Part shown: positions 22,661 through 34,447 of the stretch, piece by piece | Numbering within the stretch: position 1 is the first letter of the stretch | Layout: the number at the start of each line of letters is the position of its first letter | Assembly: GCA_017165825.1 (NCBI GenBank) | Contig: CM029372.1 | Location: forward strand, 26,034,655-26,098,654 | Length of the DNA stretch: 64,000 nt | Source: Hepsetus odoe | Lineage: Eukaryota; Chordata; Actinopteri; Characiformes; Hepsetidae | Direction of reading: 5' to 3' | Program-made: the position numbers and the translations under genes | The notes under the pieces: generated by a model | Database searches by the model: none | What the model was told of the DNA's origin: nothing | What the model saw: only the letters and a program-made list of their open reading frames with translations

Positions 22661-23109
22661 GGTCCTTTAGTGTAACACTACGTGCCCTTGTTGTGTTTTT
22701 TGTGTTACACACGGGTCCTGCGTGAACATTTTGCAGTTCACATGACAGTAAACACCTACTTAACTTCAGGCTCCAAACCTTGGAGGGAAATAAGTCAGTG
22801 GCTCGGCTGTCTGACTGCAGTCCCTGTAATTGGACTGTCTAAGAATTATATGCAATTTGCCATGATTGTACCCCATAATACCCAGACATTTATAGCCACA
22901 AGCTCGGTTCTCATTTATCGGGAAGAATAATGTGAAGAAGAGACTGATTAACCTTACACTCCGACATCCATCAATTCTCATCACTGTCTTTCTAATATAT
23001 CTGTTTTCCTTCCCACCTTCCTTTCAATCTCTGCTGAAAACCTGCAGTGAAATGACCTAAAATTGTAGACAGTTCTGAATAAAATCCGTAACACAATTGG
23101 ATCCCAATA
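22661..23109. other. No gene recognised
   Basis: Unique-looking DNA; nothing further supported. Confidence 0.5.
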
Positions 23110-23200
23110 TGGGACAGCGGTGGCCTAGTGGTAAGGTCCTGGCCTCAGGATCAAAGGGTCATGGGCATGAATCCCAAAGCAGCGGGCTGCCTTGAGGTAC
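23110..23200 (+). repeat. SINE family A, 5' head only
   Basis: 'gggacagcggtggcctagtgg' with A box, a degenerate B box (gggcatgaatcccaa) and 'ccttgaggtac'. It is cut off there and fused to an RTE tail. Confidence 0.8.
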
Positions 23201-23415
23201 GCTAGACATTTTGGAGATAAAGTTCGAGAAGCACGTTGGTTTGGAGAGGCTTCCAAAGGAGATACAAGGATTATATCGGGAGGAGGATGTTGAAGATGGA
23301 GCTGCCAGGAAAGAGGAGAAGAGGAAGACCAAAGAGGAGGTTTATGGATGTGGTGAGAGAGGACATGCAGGTGGTTGGTTTAAACAGGAAGAAATGGAAA
23401 CAGATGATCCATTTC
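23200..23415 (+). mobile_element. RTE LINE 3' fragment
   Basis: Encodes the RTE C-terminal tail in shifted frames: '[20 protein letters not shown]' and '[16 protein letters not shown]'. The element's terminal 'cgaaagaagaag' is missing. Confidence 0.88.
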
Positions 23416-23529
23416 AAAAGCTATACTGCAGTCGGGGTGGGCAGCATTTTCTTGTCAACATATGCTACAACAAAAAAGGTGCCACAAAAGGTTGAGAGAA
23501 AAGCAACCGTGTGAATGTCAGAACCCAAG

Positions 23530-23765
23530 GTTCCTCAGCGGATCCTTGCCCAGAGCATCACGATGCCTTCTTCCCATAGTGATCCTGATGCCATCTCTTC
23601 TCCCAGTAAGAGACACACACCTGACCATCCATGGTATTCCTCAGACTGGGCCACTTTTCTACAGGTACAGGTGTGGGATTGGATCATGCAGGTTAGCTTG
23701 CAATCAGTGAGTTCATGGTCCTGTCAACCAGCACTTTGGAAGGTTTCTTCTCACTGCATGAGGAG
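23530..23765 (-). mobile_element. Tc1-like transposase fragment, reverse orientation
   Basis: 'agcatcacgatgccttcttcc', 'catagtgatcctgatgcc' and 'agactgggccacttttct' match the reverse complement of the central catalytic region of the same Tc1 family suspected at 18.8 kb. It has many small deletions. Confidence 0.6.
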
Positions 23766-23885
23766 AAAGGTCATATTAGGAGGAATTAAACTGTGTATTT
23801 ACTTTATATTCCCTTTGTTTTCTGCTTCAGCCCATTTTGTGTCATTAATTCACATCAGAAGTATTTTCACCATCAAACTCCTCGA

Positions 23886-24112
23886 GGCAGAGGTGGCCTA
23901 GTGTTTATGGTCTAGGCTCCAGGATCCAAAGGTCATGGGTTTGAATCCCAGACCAGTTGGTTGCTCTGAGGTACCCTTGAGCAAGGTACAGTCCCCATCT
24001 CTGCTCCCCAAGTGCTGGATATGCATGGTGTGCATGGGTTAAATACAGAGGTTGCATTTCATTGTGGTTCACTGTGTGCTGTGTTTCACGATGGTAGTCA
24101 CTTTCACTTTCC
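23886..24112 (+). repeat. SINE family A, near full length
   Basis: Head 'ggcagaggtggcctagtg', B box 'gggtttgaatcccag', 'acccttgagcaaggtac', 'tgcatttcattgtggttcac', then 'gtcactttcactttcc'. Confidence 0.93.
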
Positions 24113-25334
24113 AGAAACATGCCAGACACACTTAGTAGACCACTCAGTTTTGCTTCATGTAATAGATACAAAGGGCCTTCACGGGACGGCGAGACTCAGG
24201 ACCTGGAGCTTAGCTTTTAGAAACTCTCGTGTCCTTCTGAGTCAGCCGACATCATGTTTGATGCCCTCTGTTAGTCCTTCTGGGGCAACAAAAGCCATTT
24301 GTGCATGATTAAGAAGGCTCCGGATGATGTTATGGGGTGCGGCCCATGTTTCCAGACACTGATCTGACATTCTGAGCCTGATTTCCCCTTACAGACAATA
24401 CTTCACTCATTCACCAACGAGGAACTAAACCCGGCAATTTCCTTAATGAATGACTCGCTAGGAATTGCTTTCATTTTTTTTTCTCCCCTGCAAATGGAAA
24501 AGTTGATCGGGGCTGCCACAGACTGGCGGTAGGATTTATAAGTTAATCAGGCGGTTTGTGCAGGACAATCCCCATCTCCTCAAATTTGCGTGGCTGAAAG
24601 AGAACGGCGAGAGGGGGAGTTTTTAATTTCAGGTTCGATTGGTCACTGTCTCGCTGCTAAATTATCCAGACTTGACCTTTGGGTGTTCGGAGCTGCCGTG
24701 CTGTGGATGGATTTTAATTCCTCTTGCGGGCGGCATGACAGTGTGAAGTCACGGTTAAATTATCCAGATTTAACCTTTTGCTGCATGCACTCAGAGCTGC
24801 CACATGCATTTTTACGCATTAATCTGCACCGTGAGATCTTTTTCTTTACGTGTTTGTGCACATTTGTCACTCTTTTGGATTTAGATTTTGATCTTTCAAA
24901 TCTGGTCTGAAAGATCACACACTTATATAAATGCTGTGGCTGGAAATGCAGTCACTTATCAGCAGTTAATAATGCAGTTTAGAGCTTAAGGCCATTAAAT
25001 GGTCTGTAGAGTGACACACATGGCAAGCCATGCATGTGAACACAGGCAATAGATAAAATAACCCATGCGGCAATGTCAATATGTACCCACAATGCATCTG
25101 AAGGTGAAGTTTGATTCACGAAAGCTGCAGCTAAACACACAAGCTGTTTGTAAGACTGTCTACTGGCTGTGTACTTAGGTGGTGAAGCAGAGCCGCCAAC
25201 AAACTTGGGAGGTTAAAGAGCATAATCTCATTGGTAAATATTCTTTCAACCCATGCTTAAAATTTCAGCTGTAAAACCAACTCTTAGCAAAGTACAATAA
25301 TTGATTTAACTTCAAATACAATTAAAGTACAGAC
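24113..25334. other. Unique DNA, no gene assigned
   Basis: 24.45-24.9 kb shows two similar phrases ('aaattatccagacttgacctttggg' at about 24,659 and 'aaattatccagatttaacctttt' at about 24,757), an imperfect duplication. The frame 24590-24910 has no recognisable domain. Confidence 0.4.
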
Positions 25335-25775
25335 TGTGTATAAAGTTAAAAGTACAGGATCGTACTCAGAGTATAAAGTAAAAGGAACAGGAATATACTA
25401 AGAGTATAAAGTAAAAAGTACAGGAATGTACTGAGAGTATAAAAGTAAAAAGTACAGGAATGTACTCAGAGTATAAAGTACAAAATACAGGAATGTACTA
25501 AAAGTATAAAGTAAAAAGTACAAGAATGCATTCAGAGTATAAATTAAATAGTACAAGAATGTACTGAGAATGAGTATAAAGTACAAAATAAAGGCATGTA
25601 CTAAAAGTATAAAGCAAAAAGTAAAAGAATGTACTCAGAGTGTAAAGTATAAAATACAGGAATGTACTAAAAGTATAAAGCAAAAAGTAAAAGAATGTAC
25701 TCAGAGTATAAAGTAAAAAGTACAGGAATGTACTGAGAGCATAAAGTAAAAAGTACAAGAATCTACTGAGAGTAA
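25335..25775 (+). repeat. Minisatellite, about 33 bp 'gtataaagtaaaaagtacag' unit
   Basis: About 13 units of 'gagtataaagtaaaaagtac' plus 'aggaatgtactca'. The same unit, reversed, occurs at 55.9 kb. Confidence 0.95.
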
Positions 25776-25874
25776 GTGAGACGAGGCACCTCTGAAGGAC
25801 ATTTGTAGCATCTGTACTGAAAGTGAACTGAATCTCACACCATATTAATAGAATTCAAAGAGTATTAGACCCTC

Positions 25875-25982
25875 AATCCAGCCACTAGGGATGCACAAGC
25901 CAGTGTATTTCTTTGTGCCGGTCCCAATAAATGGTGAGGGTTACATCAGGAAGGGCATCCGGTGAAAATTTTTTGGCAACTC
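25875..25982 (+). mobile_element. RTE LINE 5' region, left piece
   Basis: 'ccagccactagggatgcacaa', 'gccagtgtatttcttt' and 'aagggcatccggtga' match the 5' end of the minus-strand RTE copy at 57,900-58,025. The sequence then breaks off at the LTR element. Confidence 0.8.
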
Positions 25983-26263
25983 TGTAACGGTTCTGTACCA
26001 GTAGAGGGCGCCCTGCTCTGATTGTGCACACCTGGGCATTGAGTGCCAGGTGAGCCTCATCGGAGGTTGGTGTTATAAGCCCGAACAAATCAGAGCAGGG
26101 CGCTGGTCATTCTGTGTGCTCACCTTTGTGATTACTTATGTTATGTTTTACACTTGTTATGTTTATTATGTTTAGTTTATGAGTTGTGTTATCCGTCAAT
26201 AAAGTTCACTACGAAGCTCTTTGCTCTGCGTTGGCATCCAGCCCACAACACCACACCGTGACA
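25983..26263 (+). repeat. Left LTR
   Basis: Starts TGTAACGGTTCTG, contains a TATA-like 'ttataagccc' and a polyadenylation-like 'caataaag', and ends CCGTGACA. By eye it differs from the right LTR at roughly one position in ten. Confidence 0.82.
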
Positions 26264-26923
26264 GAAATGATCAGCCACAACAAATGGACGTCGCGAGCCG
26301 AGAGCTCCGTTGGGATGCCTGCGAAGAACCACCGTACCTTCCGGGTGCTGGAGGCTGGGACAATACAGGATAAGTGGCGCCTTGGGTGTTTTTGTGACGT
26401 CTGCTCCCCTCACAGGATTGGCCGAGGTTGTGCCAGTTCCAGCTCCAGCAACCAGGAGGGCGAAGCTGCTGAGCCGGCTCCCGCGTGAGCCCCTGGAGAA
26501 GTGGGGCTCCACTGATGACTCACTCGTCAGCACAAGGTGGGACTTCAAAGGCATCCACCATCTTCACCGCAGAGGAGGCGGGGCTTGAGGGACGAGGTCC
26601 AAGTCCGCCGGAAGAGCTGGGTCTTGAGGGACAAGGTCCAAGTCCGCCGGAGGAGACGGGGCTTAAGGTACGAGGTCCAAGTCTGCTGGAGGAGGCGAGG
26701 TTTTGAGAGGCTGCGTCCAATCCAGACCGCTGGAGAGAAAGCGGGGTTTCAGGGGCCGCAGCCAAACCCGCCAGGAAGACCGCGGTGAGAGCGGAGCGTT
26801 TGTTTGGACTTTAGTTGGACTTTTTGTTGAACGCTTGTGTAACCTCTCTCCTTTCGGGGGGGTCCTACTTTGGATGAAGCAGGGTCTGGTGCCCCGGGAG
26901 TAGGCGCCTTTGGGGAGGGGAAC
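26264..26923 (+). other. Internal region of the LTR element
   Basis: GC-rich. Contains about four tandem copies of a 45-48 bp phrase, 'gaggtccaagtccgccgg' plus 'aggagacggggctt' (26,590-26,720). The frames here are open by composition, and no retroviral motif is seen. Confidence 0.7.
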
Positions 26924-27201
26924 TGTGACGGTTCTGTACCAGTAGAGGGTGCCCTGCTCTGATTGTGCACACCTGGGCATTGAGTGCCAGTTGTGCCTCA
27001 TCGGGGTTTGGCTTTATAAGCCCCAGTGAATCAGAGCAGGGGGCTGGTCATTCTGTGTGCTTACCTTTGTGATTATTTATGTTATGTTTTACACTTGTTA
27101 TGTTTAATAGGTTTAGTTTATGAGTTCTGTGCACGTTATCCATCAAAAACATTCAGTATGAAGCTTTTGGCTCTGCGTTGATGTCCAGCCCACCGCACCA
27201 C
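26924..27201 (+). repeat. Right LTR
   Basis: Starts TGTGACGGTTCTG directly after the purine tract. Its last about 10 bp are missing or changed compared with the left LTR. Confidence 0.8.
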
Positions 27202-29585
27202 CTGATTGGTCGAGGCCCGGGTTAACAACGACCTCCACCAGTGCCTTTAGCCGACAGGGTGCAGGTGGAAATTGGACTACTGCTTGGTGATGGATATGTA
27301 TGGTGTCAAGAAGAGGAATGCTGAAGGTCAGATGGTTGTAGATTTTGTGAAAAGGATGGAAGTGGCTGTAGTTAATACTTATTTTAAGAAGAGGGAGGAG
27401 CACAGGGTGACGTATAAGAGTGCAGGAAGATGCTCACAGGTGGATTATATTCTTTGCAGGAGGGTCAGTCTGAAGGAGAATGGAGACTGCAAAGTAGTGA
27501 CAGGGGAGAGTGTAGCTAAACAGCATAGGATGGTGATCTGTAGGACTTGGAAGTCAAGAAGAGGAGGAAAGTGAGGGCAGAGTTGAGGATCAAGTGATAG
27601 AAGCTGAAGAAGGAGGACTGCAAGGTGGAATTCAGGCAGGAGTTAACACGGGCACTGGGAGGTGTTGAAGAGCTACAGGATTGCTGGGAAACTGCTGCAG
27701 AAGTGATCAGGCAGACGGCTAGATATGTATTTGGTGTGACATCTGGAAGGAAGAAAGAGGATAAGGAAACCTGGTGGTGGAACCAAGAAGTCCAGGAGTG
27801 AATACAGAAGAAGAGGGAGGCAAAGAAGTGTGACAAAAGAAGAAAGTAGACCGGTGTACAGGTGTATAATGAGATGACGTGCAGGGTGAAGAAAGCAGTG
27901 GTGAAGGCCAAAGAAAAGGTGTTTGGTGAATTGTATGAGAGGTGGGACAGTAAGGAGGGAGAAAAGGACCTTTACCGATTGGCTAGACAGAGAGACAGAT
28001 CTGGGAAAGTTGTGCAGCAGGTCAGGGTGATTAAAGATAGAAATGGAAACGTACTCACTGGTGAAAAGAGTGTGTTGAGCAGATGGAAGGAGTACTTTGA
28101 GCAGCTGATGAATGAAGAAAATGACAGAGAGAGAAGCTTGGATGATGTGAGGATAGGGAACCAGGAAGTGCAGCAAATAAACAAGATGGAAGTAAGGGCA
28201 GCGATGAAGAGGATGAAGAATGGGAAAGCTGTTGGACCGGATGACATACCAGTGGAAGCATGGAGGTGTTTAGGAGAGATGGCAGTTGAGTTTCTGACCA
28301 GATCGTTTAATACAATTTTGGAAAGTGAGAAGATGCCTGAAGAGTGGCGATGAAGTGTACCGGTACCGATTTTAAAGAATAAGGGTGATGCACAGAGCTG
28401 TAGGAACTATAGAGGGATAAAGTTGATGTTGAAAGTTATGGGAAAGAGTCATGGAAGCTAGGTTAAGAAAAGAGGTGAGGATTAGTGAACAGCAGTATGG
28501 TTTTACGCCGAGACAGAGCACTACAGATGCAATGTTTGCTCTGAGGGTGTTGATGGAGAAGTACAGAGAAGGTCAGAAGGAGCTGCATTGTGCCAGTGTG
28601 GACTTGCATATGTGGAAAGCATATGACAGGGTGCCTAGAGAGGAGTTGTGGTTTTGTATGAGGAAGTCTGGTGTTACAGAGAAGTTTGTGAGAATAGTTC
28701 AGGAAATGTATGTTGGCAGTGTAACAGTGATGGGATCTGCAGTGGGAGTGACAGATGCATTTAAGGTAGAGGTTGGATTACATCAAGGATCAGCACTGAG
28801 CCCGTTCTTGTTTGCAATAGTAACGGACAGGTTGATGGACGAGGTAAGACCGGAGTCTCCGTGGACGATGATGTTTGCTGATGACATTATGATCTATAGT
28901 GAGAGTAGGGAGCAGCTTGAGGAGAACCTGGAGAGATGGAGATGGAGGTCAAAGACAGAATACATGAGTGTGAGTGAAAGGGAGGAAAGTGGAGTGGTTA
29001 GGATGGAGGGAGTAGAGGTGACAAAGATGGTGGAGTTTAAATACTTGGGATCAACAGAGTAACGGCGAGTGTGGAAGAGAGGTGAAGAAGAGAGTGCAGG
29101 CAGGTTGGTATGGGTGGAGAAGAGTGATGAGTGATTTTTTACTGACGGGTACCAGCTAGAGAAAGGGAAGGTTTACAGGACAGTAGTGAGACCAGATATG
29201 TTGTACGGGTTGGAGACGGTGGCACTGACGAAAAGGCAGGAGGCGGAGCTGGAGGTGTCAGAGTTAAAGATACTGAGATCTTCATTGGTTGTAACGATGA
29301 TGGACAGGATTAGAAATTGGTATATTAGAGGGACAGCTTAGATTGGACATCTTGGAGACAAAGTTAGAGAAGTGAGGTTGCGTTGGTTTGGACACGTACA
29401 GAGGAGAGACGAAGATTATACTGTGAGGAGGATGTAGAAGATGGAGCTGCCAGGAAAGAGGAGAAGAGGAAGACCAAAGAGGAGGTTTATGGATGTGGTG
29501 AGAGAGGACATGCAGGTGGTTGGTTTAAACAGGAAGAATTGGAAACAGATGATAAAGCAACCAAAAGAAAAAGAAGAAGAAAGAC
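27202..29585 (+). mobile_element. RTE LINE, right piece, with RT domain and 3' end
   Basis: Resumes in the 5' region (ggtcgaggcccgggttaaca), then jumps near 27,297 into the middle of the endonuclease. It continues through linker, RT and C-terminal domain, and reaches the A-rich end (aaaagaaaaagaagaagaaag, about 29,563-29,583). It is the most complete RTE copy here, but it is frameshifted and lacks the first half of the endonuclease. Confidence 0.92.
27297..29560 (+). pseudogene. RTE LINE ORF remnant with reverse transcriptase
   Basis: The pieces are endonuclease C-terminal half (27272-27574, '[15 protein letters not shown]' and 'KQHRMVICR'), linker plus RT start (27862-28353, '…AAMKRMKNGKAVGPDDIPVE') and RT core (28451-29062). 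The RT core shows 'QYGFTPRQSTTDAMFALR', 'VGLHQGSALSPFLFA' and the catalytic 'FADDIMIY'. Motif A reads 'SVDLHMWKAYDR', where an extra His-Met-Trp stretch replaces the expected Glu between Leu and Lys-Ala-Tyr-Asp. A stop follows 'KYLGSTE', after which the C-terminal tail runs in other frames (29383-29751 and 29441-29629). At least four frame breaks and the missing endonuclease half make it inactive. Confidence 0.9.
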
Positions 29586-30850
29586 TATTAAAGCCTCGAA
29601 CTTCAACTCCAATAAAAACAATCTACTGAAAATAATCCACATTAACTTCACCGCTTCACTTTCATCCACGTCTCTACTAGTTCTCCCGTCACGGACACAC
29701 ACTCAACACACCCTGAACTCCATCATCTGCTGTAATAAACCCTCCAATTAACGCAAATCACAAAAATTTACTTTGACTGGCCAAAAGACCTGCTCCCAGT
29801 GTGCTTTTGATGTTTGGTCCAAAGTTGTCTTTTTTTTATTGCAAACAACCCAAAATACAAGTGGATGTCAGTGTACTGGGCTGCCAAAGATGATTTACTC
29901 TCTAATCTAGTCTCTAATTGCAACATTTTATTGAGGAAAATAACAAAAAATCTGGTAACAGTAGTAATGATTAAGTCTGAAAGTGATCAATGACCATGTT
30001 TATTGAACAAAAAGAAAATCTTAAAGCTTGATGTGTTTTTAAGCATTAAAATGCCATATTATCCAAACAATTCCTCCTAAAAAACAACCCTCTATGATGC
30101 ACTAAAGGGGAGAAACACGCAGAAACGAGATGGATGACAGTCCCCTCCAGTCTACACCTGAGCGTTATCTTTGGGCGCCTTATTAGCATCAGGCTGTTAA
30201 TGTAGCGACGTGATTTCACAGTGGGGTTAATCCGAGATGAAGGGTGACGGTTTAATCGACTCAATCAAGGCTTGAATGCCAAGCCGTACGTTCTCCCAGA
30301 GTTCTCCGCTCACGTTACGGTGATGATAATTGGTTCGTTACTGCTATTAATGAGGAGAAGGGGTGGTGCAGGATGCGGGAAGATAAACACAGCAGCTAAT
30401 CAGCTTCTGTCAGCCCAACCCACTTCTACAGAAATGAGCACATCAACAGTCAAGCTGCTCTGAAACCTTACGGCTGAGCATGACAATGAGATTATGAGCA
30501 GAAATGAAAATCTCAAATGCAAGTAAACAGCGAAAGGTTAAAAGGTTTTCAGACACAGAGCTCCTGGAAACGCATGCAAGTCAGCAGAGACATTCAGCAA
30601 ACTGCTGCAACACCACAAGACGAGGCAAATGAGTCATCGTTTGTATCCGTTTAAATGAAAAATGGTGTGATTTAACATTAGGAAGTGCAAATACTTGGTT
30701 GCCGTAGTTAAGTGGAGATATTTGTAATCATCTGCGGTATTTTTGACAACATTTGACTTGAATTTTAACACAAATATCTACATTTTCTCCTTATATTACA
30801 CAACTCATCGGCAAAATGTTTTCATTTTCCATCACCTTCAAAACGATAAA
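29586..30850. other. No gene recognised
   Basis: Unique-looking, fairly AT-rich DNA without recognisable domains or repeats. Confidence 0.5.
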
Positions 30851-30870
30851 GCCCATTTCAGCCTAAATGG

Positions 30871-31125
30871 ACATGCAGTCTAGTGTTTTGGGACTAGGAC
30901 CCAGGATGAGAAGATCATGGGTTTGAATCCCAGACCAGTAGGTTGCCCTGAAGTACCCTTGAGCAAGGTACCGACCCTATCACTGCTCCCTGGGTGCTTT
31001 AAATAGCAGCTCCCTGCTGCATGGTGTGTGTGGATGAAAAGCAGAGGATGCATTTCGTTGGGGCTCACTGTTCAATGTGCTGTGTTTCACAACGACACAG
31101 AGGCCCTTTCACTTCACTTTCATTT
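30871..31125 (+). repeat. SINE family A, full length
   Basis: Head degenerate (atgcagtctagtgttttgggac), B box 'gggtttgaatcccag', body and tail intact. The 22 bp just upstream ('cccatttcagcctaaatgga', 30,851-30,870) recurs upstream of the copy at 55.6 kb. Confidence 0.92.
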
Positions 31126-32282
31126 CAAATATATGTATCTAATCTTCCGTCTGACAGATGTAGGTTTACATTGCGTCTTTTTGTTTTCTTTGCCGCTGAT
31201 GTTTCATAGATTGGTGTAGTTTTTGGTGAAGGACCTACTCTTTTGGGGCTCCGTCAGCGCGAAGCATCTGTGGCCCCATTTGTAGTCAATCTTCCCCTAA
31301 ATTTCTACTGAAACAGCAGTCACTTTGCGCAGAATTCACAGCCAGTCCTTGGACAGCTGCAAAAGTGGCACTATCACAGCTCCCAATTGGAGCTTTGTAA
31401 GAGGCTTGTCTGATGGCGGCTCGCTGAAGCAGTTCCGGTGTGATTCTAACCCAGGCCTGATTTCCCAGAGGAGACTCGAGATTTCGACACAGCCTCCCAC
31501 CTGACAGCATGACTAACCTGCTGTGTGCAGCCAACTCTAGGGGATACCCGCTCGCTTCCACACTGCCGTTCTTCAGGAAGAAGTCAAGAAAGAAAGGAAA
31601 GAGAGGCGACTCATTCTCTTCGGGTGATTACGTTTATCGATTCCCTGTGAGCCTATTCACACAATTATCTCGCCATGCTGGAGACGTATAAAACGTTATG
31701 CATCTCCCTCGACCCCGGGGCATCCTGGGATACGGAGCAACGATGTCAGAGGTGCAGATCCAATTACGGCGCAGGATCTGCTGCCTTCCAGTACATGGAT
31801 TATAATCTCGAGTGGAAGCAGTAATTGATATATGTTGCGTGACCCATAAAGAGGTGAGGTTTGTATTATTATTATTAGTTTTCCATAGCAGCAGTTACCT
31901 TCTACGGATAAAGCACTAAAATACATTTTCCGCCAAAACCGAAACCATAAATCAAGACCCATCGTGTCTAAAGGAATTGTTACTATAAATAAAAACTGTT
32001 TGACTTTCTAAAATGATTACAGTTGAGTCATTCTGGGGGATTTATTCAGCAAATGTTTTTAGGGTCAAAGCCTCTATAAACACTGGATGGGCACACCATC
32101 AGCTGGTGCCAGGGTCGCCGTCGGCAACTGCCCAGGTTGCCTATGTCAAGAAGAACCCTTAATTACAGTATGTGGGCAGCCATGTGTGCCATGGAACTTG
32201 CTGAAACATGAAATTAAGTGAAGCCACTTTTGTCATGAGACAAATTATGTCCCAGAGCCAACATTAACATTCAGTTATCTTT
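31126..32282. other. Unique DNA, no gene assigned
   Basis: 31.3-31.85 kb is GC-balanced, with 'gtaattgatatatg', 'ggtgattacgtttatcgatt' and similar phrases, but no coding signal. Conserved non-coding function cannot be judged without alignment. Confidence 0.4.
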
Positions 32283-32382
32283 ATATAAAGAGGAAGACCA
32301 AAGAGGAGGTTTACGGACGTGGTCAGAGAGGACAAACAGGTGGTCGATTTGAAGGAGGACGATGCAGAGAACAGGAAGAAAT
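32283..32382 (+). mobile_element. RTE LINE 3' fragment cut by the L2 element
   Basis: 'agaggaagaccaaagaggag' through 'gcagagaacaggaagaaatg' encodes the RTE tail (GRPKRRFTDVVRED, then DDAENRKK). It stops exactly where L2 sequence starts. Confidence 0.88.
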
Positions 32383-34447
32383 GTTTACACAAACCTGGCC
32401 GGTGCGTACAGAGCGGAGCCCCGCCCCCACCTCGGACACTCAGACCACATCTCTGTGCTGCTGATCCCAGCGTACAGACCCAGCGTCAGGCGCGTGAGAC
32501 CCACCCTGAAGCAAGTAAAGACCTGGCCCACAGGAGCCATCTCTGCTCTTCAGGACTGCTTTGAACGCACAGACTGGGACATGTTTAGGGAGGCTGCAAC
32601 CTACGGTGACTCCATCAACCTGGAGGAGTACACAGCTTCAGTGACTGGCTACATCAGCAAGTGCATTGAGGATGTTACTGTCTCCAAGTTCATCATATCA
32701 CGACCCAACCAGAAGCCATGGATGACTGCAGAGCTGCGCAGACTCCTGAGAACCCGGGACAAGGCCTTCATGTCAGGGGACGAGGCCGCCCTAAGAAAAG
32801 CGAGGGCAAACCTGTCTCGGGCCATCAGAGCGGCGAAGCGAGCTCACGCAGAGAGAATCCATGGCCACTTCAAAAACACCGGTGACACACGGCGCATGTG
32901 GCAGGGCATCCAGGCCCTCACCAACTACAGGACATCTCCACCTGCCTGTGACGGTGACCCCTCCCTCCCAGATGCGCTGAACCACTTCTACGCACGGTTT
33001 GATGCAGTGAACGACACGAGAATGAGGAAGACCACCCCTCCTCCGAACGACCAGATTCTCCGTCTGACCACAGCCGAGGTGAGAAGATCTCTTCTCAGAG
33101 TCAACCCACGGAAAGCTGCCGGTCCAGACAATATTCAAGGTCGTGTGCACAGAAGATGTGCAGAACAGCTGGCAGATGTTCTCACTGACATCTTCAACAC
33201 CTCTCTGAGCACCACTGTTGTTCCAAGGTGCTTCAAGACCACCAGCAACATTCCAGTGCCTAAGAAACCATCCATCTCCTGCCTCAACAACTATCGTCCC
33301 GTCGCACTCACACCCATCATCATGAAATGCTTAGAGAGGCTGGTTATGAGGCACATCAAGTCCCAGATCCCCTCCTCACTAGACCCCCTGCAGTTTGCGT
33401 ATCGTCCCAACCGCTCAACGGACGATGCAATCTCCACCACCCTCCATCTGGCCCTTTCTCATCTTGACAGAAAGGACAGTTACGTCAGAATGCTGTTCAT
33501 CGACTACAGTTCAGCATTCAACACCATCATCCCTCAGCACCTGAGTGAGAAGCTGAGGCTGCTGGGCCTGAACACCTCCCTCTGTAACTGGATCCTGGAC
33601 TTCCTGACTGGGAGACCCCAGTCAGTCAGGATCAGTAGCAGCACCTCCAACACCATCACACTGAGCACAGGAGCCCCCCAGGGCTGTGTGCTCAGCCCAC
33701 TGCTGTTCACGCTGATGACCCACGACTGTGCAGCCAAGCACAGCTCGAACCACATCATCAAATTTGCTGATGATACAACTGTGGTGGGTCTGATCAGCGG
33801 TGGAGACGAGGCAGCTTACAGAGAGGAGATACAAGAGCTGACGGACTGTTGCAGAACTAACCTGTCTCTGAACGTCGACAAGACTAAAGAGATGGTTGTT
33901 GACTTCAGGAGATCACGTCGGGACCACACTCCACTTATTATCAACACCTCACCTGTGGAGATGGTCCGGAGCACCAAGTTTCTTGGTATTATCATCACTG
34001 ACAACCTCACGTGGTCCCTCAACACCAACTCCATCACAAAGAAAGCCCAGCAGCACCTCTACTTCCTGCACAGACTGAGGAAAGCCCATCTCCCACCTTC
34101 CATCCTCACCATCTTTTACAGAGGAACCATTGAGAGCATCCTGAGCGGCTGCATTACTGCCTGGTACGGGAACTGCAACATCTTAGACCGCAAGTCCCTA
34201 CAACGGGTAGTGAGAACAGCTGAGAAGATCATCGGGATCTCTCTGCCCTCTGTACAGGACATCTTCACCACTCGCTGCATCCGCAAGGCAACCAGCATTG
34301 TGGATGATCCCTCCCACCCGTCCCACACTCTCTTCTCCCTCCTGCCATCCGGGGAAAAGGTTCCGCAGCATACGGGCCTCCACTTCCAGGATGGGGAATA
34401 GCTTTTTCCCCCTGTCCATTAGACTCTAAACCGTTAATGTCTCTACA
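32383..34447 (+). pseudogene. L2-type reverse transcriptase ORF, nearly open
   Basis: The open frame 32362-34401 encodes 679 residues. The first seven or so come from the RTE tail upstream and the rest from L2. After the endonuclease end and a basic linker come the RT blocks: 'NNYRPVAL' (about residue 308), 'FIDYSSAFN' with the first catalytic Asp (about 378), '[12 protein letters not shown]' (about 434) and 'FADDTT' with the Asp pair (about 467). Then 'STKFLGI' and the C-terminal 'AEKIIG' region follow. The family ending ([14 protein letters not shown] type) is present only in the +1 frame. One base change near 34,350 therefore shifts the last 20-30 residues. No other stop interrupts 2 kb, so the copy is fairly young. 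Most of the endonuclease is missing. Confidence 0.92.

Larger units (their letters stand above)
25983..27201 (+). mobile_element. Short LTR retrotransposon lacking coding capacity
   Basis: Two directly repeated terminal sequences of about 280 bp flank about 660 bp of internal DNA. Each starts TGTRACGG, and the left one ends GTGACA. A purine-rich tract (tttggggaggggaac, 26910-26923) directly precedes the right LTR, as expected for plus-strand priming. No gag or pol motif is visible and no primer-binding site was recognised. It may be a TRIM-like element or a Gypsy-type relic with a deleted interior. Confidence 0.8.

Noticed and set aside
26186..27001. Several overlapping frames on both strands
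   Set aside because: They lie in the LTR element's GC-rich interior and share no motif with gag or pol.
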